Part shown: positions 61,019 to 64,000 of the stretch, piece after piece
Layout: every line of letters begins with the position of its first letter
Numbering within the stretch: the first letter of the stretch is position 1
Source: Minwuia sp.
GTDB lineage: Bacteria > Pseudomonadota > Alphaproteobacteria > Minwuiales > Minwuiaceae
NCBI GenBank assembly: GCA_029210175.1
Contig: JARGPL010000035.1
Location: forward strand, 1-64,000
Reading direction: 5' to 3'
Length of the DNA stretch: 64,000 bases
Notes under the pieces: model-generated
What the model was told of the DNA's origin: nothing
Seen by the model: only the letters and a program-made list of their open reading frames with translations
Database searches by the model: none
Translations under genes and position numbers: made by a program

Positions 61019-61461
61019 GCGGGCGCCGTATCACGCTGCCCATCGACGCGGGCGGTGCCGTCATCAGGCATCTGCACGCCTGCTTTCCGGAGGAAGGCTG
61101 CGGTCTGATCACCGGGCGCGCCACTGATGAGGGCTGGGAGGTCACGCAGGTGGTCCCGAGCCCCAATGTGGCGGAAACGCGGGAGCGGACGTTCGAGATC
61201 GATCCCGGCCTGCGTCTGCGCACCCAGCGTGATGCCCGGGAACGGGGTGAGGTCATCCTGGGGCACTTTCATTCCCACCCCTATGGCGACCCCGTGCCGT
61301 CCGACACCGATACCCGGCGCGCGGCCGATGAACCGGACCTGCTCTGGCTGGTGATCGGCATGCGCTGGGGCGGGGCGCAGGGACTTGCGGCATGGCTTCC
61401 TGCACCCGCGGCAGGCAGCCCCATGCAGCGTATCGACATTGACGTGACTGACGGAGGCTGA
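61015..61461 (+). CDS. Mov34/MPN/PAD-1 (JAMM) family metallopeptidase
   Basis: A 148-residue JAMM-domain protein with the full zinc motif: E27 (PEEGCGLITG), then H86-S-H88-x7-S96-x2-D99 (HSHPYGDPVPSDTD). Prokaryotic JAMM proteins cleave isopeptide-like bonds or process ubiquitin-like sulfur carriers. No ThiS/MoaD-like, ThiF/E1-like or cysteine synthase gene is next to it, so the substrate is unknown. GTG start overlaps the upstream stop (GTGA). It is followed by a threonine aldolase gene after 5 bp. Confidence 0.9.
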   Translation: MSGRRITLPIDAGGAVIRHLHACFPEEGCGLITGRATDEGWEVTQVVPSPNVAETRERTFEIDPGLRLRTQRDARERGEVILGHFHSHPYGDPVPSDTDTRRAADEPDLLWLVIGMRWGGAQGLAAWLPAPAAGSPMQRIDIDVTDGG

Positions 61462-61466
61462 GCGCC

Positions 61467-62498
61467 ATGGATTTCGGTTCTGACAACTGGGCGGGCATCC
61501 ACCCCGACATCATGACAGCCATCGCGAAGGCCAACGAAGGCTTTGCCCCTGCCTATGGCTCCGACCCCTGGACGGAAGAGCTGAACAAGGTCTTCTGCGA
61601 CCTGTTCGAACGGGATGTGGCTGTCTTTCCCGTGGCCACGGGCACGGCGGCGAACAGCCTGTCGCTCGGCCTGCTGACGCCGCCGACGGGTGTGGTGTTC
61701 TGCCATTCCCATGCGCACGTCTATGAGGACGAATGCGGCGCACCGGAATTCTTCACCGGTGGTGCCAAGCTTTTCCCGCTGGCCGGCGCGGACGGACGTG
61801 TCACGCCGGAGGCTCTGGCCACGGGTCTGAAACGTTTCATCCCGGGCTTCGAGCACCATCAGCAGCCCGCATCGCTCAGCCTGACGCAGGCGACGGAGGC
61901 GGGCACGGTCTACGGCATTGACCAGATCACCGAGCTGGCGGCCATGGCGCACGCCCATGACTGCAAGGTGCACATGGACGGTGCCCGGTTCGCCAATGCG
62001 CTGGTCAGCCTCGGCGTCACCCCGGCGGAGATGACCTGGAAGACCGGTGTCGATGTGCTGTCTTTCGGTGCCACCAAGAACGGCTGCATGGCGGCGGAAG
62101 CGGTGATCGTGTTCGACCCGGATACAGCCGCGGAACTGCATTTCCGGCGCATGCGTGGCGGCCACCTCTGGTCCAAGTTGCGCTATCTCTCGGCACAGTT
62201 GACCGCCTATGTGAGCGATGGGCTATGGCTGCAGAATGCCGCGCACGCCAACCGTCTGGCGGCCAAGCTGGGCAATGGCATGAACGCGATGCAGGGGTTC
62301 CGCCTGGCATCCCCGGTGGAAATCAACGAGGTCTTCGTGGACCTGCCTGCCGGTGTCGCCGACAAGCTTCGCAGCGACGGTTTCAGGTTCCACGACTGGT
62401 CGGCGGCAGGGCCAGGCGGTGTCCGCTTCGTGACATCCTTCATGACCGATGAAGCGGACGTGGACCGCATTCTGGATGCGGCCGCATCCTTCGCCTGA
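61467..62498 (+). CDS. Low-specificity L-threonine aldolase (beta-eliminating lyase family)
   Basis: A 343-residue PLP enzyme that splits threonine and related beta-hydroxy amino acids into glycine and an aldehyde. FGSDNWAGIHPDIMTAIAKANEGFAPAYGSDPWT is the aldolase start; CHSHAHVYEDECGAPEFFTGGAKL holds the substrate histidine; the PLP lysine is in SFGATKNG (about residue 203). HMDGARFANAL carries the PLP-binding Asp. Length is standard. It follows the JAMM gene by 5 bp, so they are probably cotranscribed, without an evident functional tie. Confidence 0.94.
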   Translation: MDFGSDNWAGIHPDIMTAIAKANEGFAPAYGSDPWTEELNKVFCDLFERDVAVFPVATGTAANSLSLGLLTPPTGVVFCHSHAHVYEDECGAPEFFTGGAKLFPLAGADGRVTPEALATGLKRFIPGFEHHQQPASLSLTQATEAGTVYGIDQITELAAMAHAHDCKVHMDGARFANALVSLGVTPAEMTWKTGVDVLSFGATKNGCMAAEAVIVFDPDTAAELHFRRMRGGHLWSKLRYLSAQLTAYVSDGLWLQNAAHANRLAAKLGNGMNAMQGFRLASPVEINEVFVDLPAGVADKLRSDGFRFHDWSAAGPGGVRFVTSFMTDEADVDRILDAAASFA

Positions 62499-62509
62499 CG
62501 AGGTCCGGA

Positions 62510-62710
62510 TCAGCAGCGGCCCTTCTTGGCCTGACCGGGAGGGCAGAAGCCGCCATCGCTCTTGCTGTGGGTCTCCTTGCCGTCATCGCCAATGGTGACT
62601 TTCACACCATCGGTCTCGACGGTGGTCTTCGGCGTGTCGGCCTCGATCGTGGTCTGGCAGGCGCCGAGCAGCAGCGCCAGGCCGACGATGAGTGCGGTCT
62701 TCTTGATCAT
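62510..62710 (-). CDS. Small lipoprotein
   Basis: A 66-residue protein with a clear lipoprotein signal: KK start, hydrophobic core (TALIVGLALL) and lipobox LLGAC with lipidated C18. The mature part is polar and threonine-rich (TTIEADTPKTTVETDGVKVTIGDDGKETHSKSD) and ends in a short two-Cys segment (CPPGQAKKGRC). I do not recognise the family. A ribosome site (AGGAG) lies upstream on the minus strand. It converges with the threonine aldolase gene. Confidence 0.8.
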   Translation of the reverse strand: MIKKTALIVGLALLLGACQTTIEADTPKTTVETDGVKVTIGDDGKETHSKSDGGFCPPGQAKKGRC

Positions 62711-62882
62711 GGTCTTTTCTCCTCATCCCATATGAGCATTGCATTTACGACTTTGCGCGTCTGTTGCAATCGTGTTGATCGACATGTCACCACATTGCCA
62801 CACCCGTGAAACGACCGCAGTTCGCCCGGGGTCGCGAACTGCTGGCTTGAAAGCGCGGCGTCAGCCCCGCAAACTTGTCTGC

Positions 62883-63485
62883 ATGGAAAATGACAATGAC
62901 ACCACCGGGCAGGGCACTGGCGCGGATGCCCATTCGCTGCAGGCCCATCTGCTGATCGCCATGCCGAGCATGCAGGATGAGCGGTTTCAGCGCAGCGTGA
63001 TCTTCATGTGCAGCCATACCGCCGATGGCGGTGCCATGGGTCTCATGATCAACAAGCAGTTGCCGAACCTGCAGTTCGCCGACCTGGCAAAACAGCTGGA
63101 GATCGAGACAGCGGCGCTGGCTGAACCTGTTGCCATGCACTTTGGCGGCCCCGTCGAGACGGGGAGGGGCTTTGTCCTGCATTCCACCGATTACAATCGG
63201 GAGGCCACCGTGCCGATGGCGGACGGAATCAGCATGACGGCAACTGTCGATGTGCTGCGCGCCATGGCATCAGGCAACGGACCGGAGGATGCCATTCTCG
63301 CCCTCGGCTATGCTGGGTGGGAGCCGGGACAGCTGGAACAGGAAATCCAGCGCAATGACTGGTTGCATGTCGCGGCGGATACCGAAGTGGTGTTTCAGGC
63401 ACCGCTGGATGACAAGTGGGCGGCGGCGATGCGGCGGCTGGGTGTTGACCCCGCCATGCTGTCTGTCGAAGCAGGGCGGGCATGA
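62883..63485 (+). CDS. YqgE/AlgH family protein
   Basis: A 200-residue protein matching the YqgE/AlgH (DUF179) family. LLIAMPSMQDERFQRSVIFMCSHTADGGAMGLMINK (about 24-59), then FGGPVETGRGFVLHSTDY (about 88-105), and ALGYAGWEPGQLEQEIQRNDWL (about 141-162) are the hallmark segments. The biochemical role remains unsettled. The ATG at 62883 was chosen because earlier in-frame codons lack homology. It overlaps the following epoxide hydrolase gene by 4 nt (ATGA). Confidence 0.92.
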   Translation: MENDNDTTGQGTGADAHSLQAHLLIAMPSMQDERFQRSVIFMCSHTADGGAMGLMINKQLPNLQFADLAKQLEIETAALAEPVAMHFGGPVETGRGFVLHSTDYNREATVPMADGISMTATVDVLRAMASGNGPEDAILALGYAGWEPGQLEQEIQRNDWLHVAADTEVVFQAPLDDKWAAAMRRLGVDPAMLSVEAGRA

Positions 63486-64000
63486 CCATGCAGATCAACG
63501 CTGAACCGTTCACCATCGCGGTTGAAGACGCCGTGCTGGGCGATCTGAAGGCCCGGCTGGCCCGCACCCGTTTCCCCAACGAAGTGGAAGGCGGTGGCTG
63601 GGGCTATGGCACCGACCTGACATACCTGCAGCGCATGGTGCGTCACTGGCGGGATGACTACGACTGGCGGCATTGGGAATCCCTGCTGAACGGGTTCCCG
63701 AACTACATGGCCAAGGTCGACGGGTTTGACATTCATTTCCTGTGTGAGCAGGGCTCGGGGCCGGATCCCATGCCGCTGCTGATCACGCATGGCTGGCCGG
63801 GATCGGTGTTCGAATTCCACAAGATCATCGAACCGCTGGCCCACCCGGAACGCTTTGGCGGGGATGCGGCAGACGCTTTCACGGTGATCTGCCCGTCCTT
63901 GCCGGGATATGGCTGGTCCAGCGCACCTGCGGCGCCGATGCACCCGAAGGAAATTGCGGACCTCTGGGCGAAATTCATGACGCAGGTCTTCGGGCTGGAG
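63482..64000 (+). CDS. Epoxide hydrolase, EHN type (partial, cut by window end)
   Basis: The first 173 residues of a second EHN-type epoxide hydrolase. The EHN domain (FTIAVEDAVLGDLKARLARTRFPNEVEGGGWGYGTDL...) and the oxyanion-hole HGWPGS (about residue 102) are present, as is CPSLPGYGWSSAP, but the window ends before the catalytic GGDWG motif. The start is the ATG at 63482 overlapping the YqgE stop, or the in-frame ATG at 63488. It resembles the 7133-8284 paralogue over the whole visible length (WPRE/FPNE, DGxDIHFxxEKGSG, PLAHPERFGG). Confidence 0.92.
   Translation, partial: MTMQINAEPFTIAVEDAVLGDLKARLARTRFPNEVEGGGWGYGTDLTYLQRMVRHWRDDYDWRHWESLLNGFPNYMAKVDGFDIHFLCEQGSGPDPMPLLITHGWPGSVFEFHKIIEPLAHPERFGGDAADAFTVICPSLPGYGWSSAPAAPMHPKEIADLWAKFMTQVFGLE

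Overview
GC-rich chromosomal DNA from an alphaproteobacterium, probably of the Rhodospirillales-like lineages. Lineage signs: a DUF2336 protein, a malic enzyme-phosphotransacetylase fusion, a Tim44-like protein beside MltA, the rpoH-rluD-JAMM neighbourhood, CtrA-like boxes, and an SOS box of the alphaproteobacterial GTTC-N7-GTTC type. I cannot name the species. Genes are tightly packed, often with 4-nt ATGA overlaps, and codon periodicity is strong, so almost every gene has long antisense shadow frames, which I left out.

Region 1 (1 to about 6.26 kb) is the right end of an integrative, probably conjugative, element. It has a VirD4/TraG-type coupling protein preceded by a small membrane protein, several short accessory genes, a LexA-box promoter, a small acidic protein, and a large serine recombinase. 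The recombinase frame runs antisense through a complete tRNA-Arg(CCG). A 41-bp partial copy of that tRNA follows 179 bp further on, so the element appears to sit at the tRNA 3' end.

Region 2 (6.4-19.5 kb) is ordinary metabolic chromosome: a SCO1-type copper chaperone, an epoxide hydrolase, an enoyl-CoA hydratase, an agmatinase-family enzyme, a DUF2336 protein, a HAD nucleotidase, an M81/MlrC-like peptidase, a DsbA-like isomerase, a GNAT, modABC for molybdate uptake, a nitronate monooxygenase and an Lrp-type regulator.

Region 3 (19.6-24.0 kb, minus strand) is a compact four-gene envelope operon: GT2 glycosyltransferase, LAB_N membrane protein, ArnT-like glycosyltransferase, and a protein with two fused PAP2 phosphatase domains. 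The likely theme is making a lipid-linked sugar and remodelling lipid A or another lipid phosphate. It is the best candidate here for an under-described system.

Region 4 (24.1-39.1 kb) is acyl-CoA and amide catabolism (thiolase, M20 carbamoylase-type amidase, acyl-CoA carboxylase beta chain, two amidohydrolases, malic enzyme, acyl-CoA dehydrogenase) with two orphan membrane histidine kinases among the genes.

Region 5 (39.4-43.7 kb) is one very large RTX-repeat protein with a duplicated N-terminal domain. No type I secretion genes are visible nearby.

Region 6 (43.8-64 kb) holds an alpha/beta hydrolase, a GT4 glycosyltransferase, an ABC1/UbiB-family kinase, motB-motA, a flavin reductase, an M48 peptidase with a DUF898 membrane protein, and an aminotransferase-SDR-NTF2 operon. 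It continues with mltA, a peroxiredoxin-like/2OG-oxygenase fusion, the Tim44-like gene, fxsA, rpoH, rluD, a JAMM peptidase gene, a threonine aldolase, a small lipoprotein, yqgE, and the start of a second epoxide hydrolase cut by the window edge.
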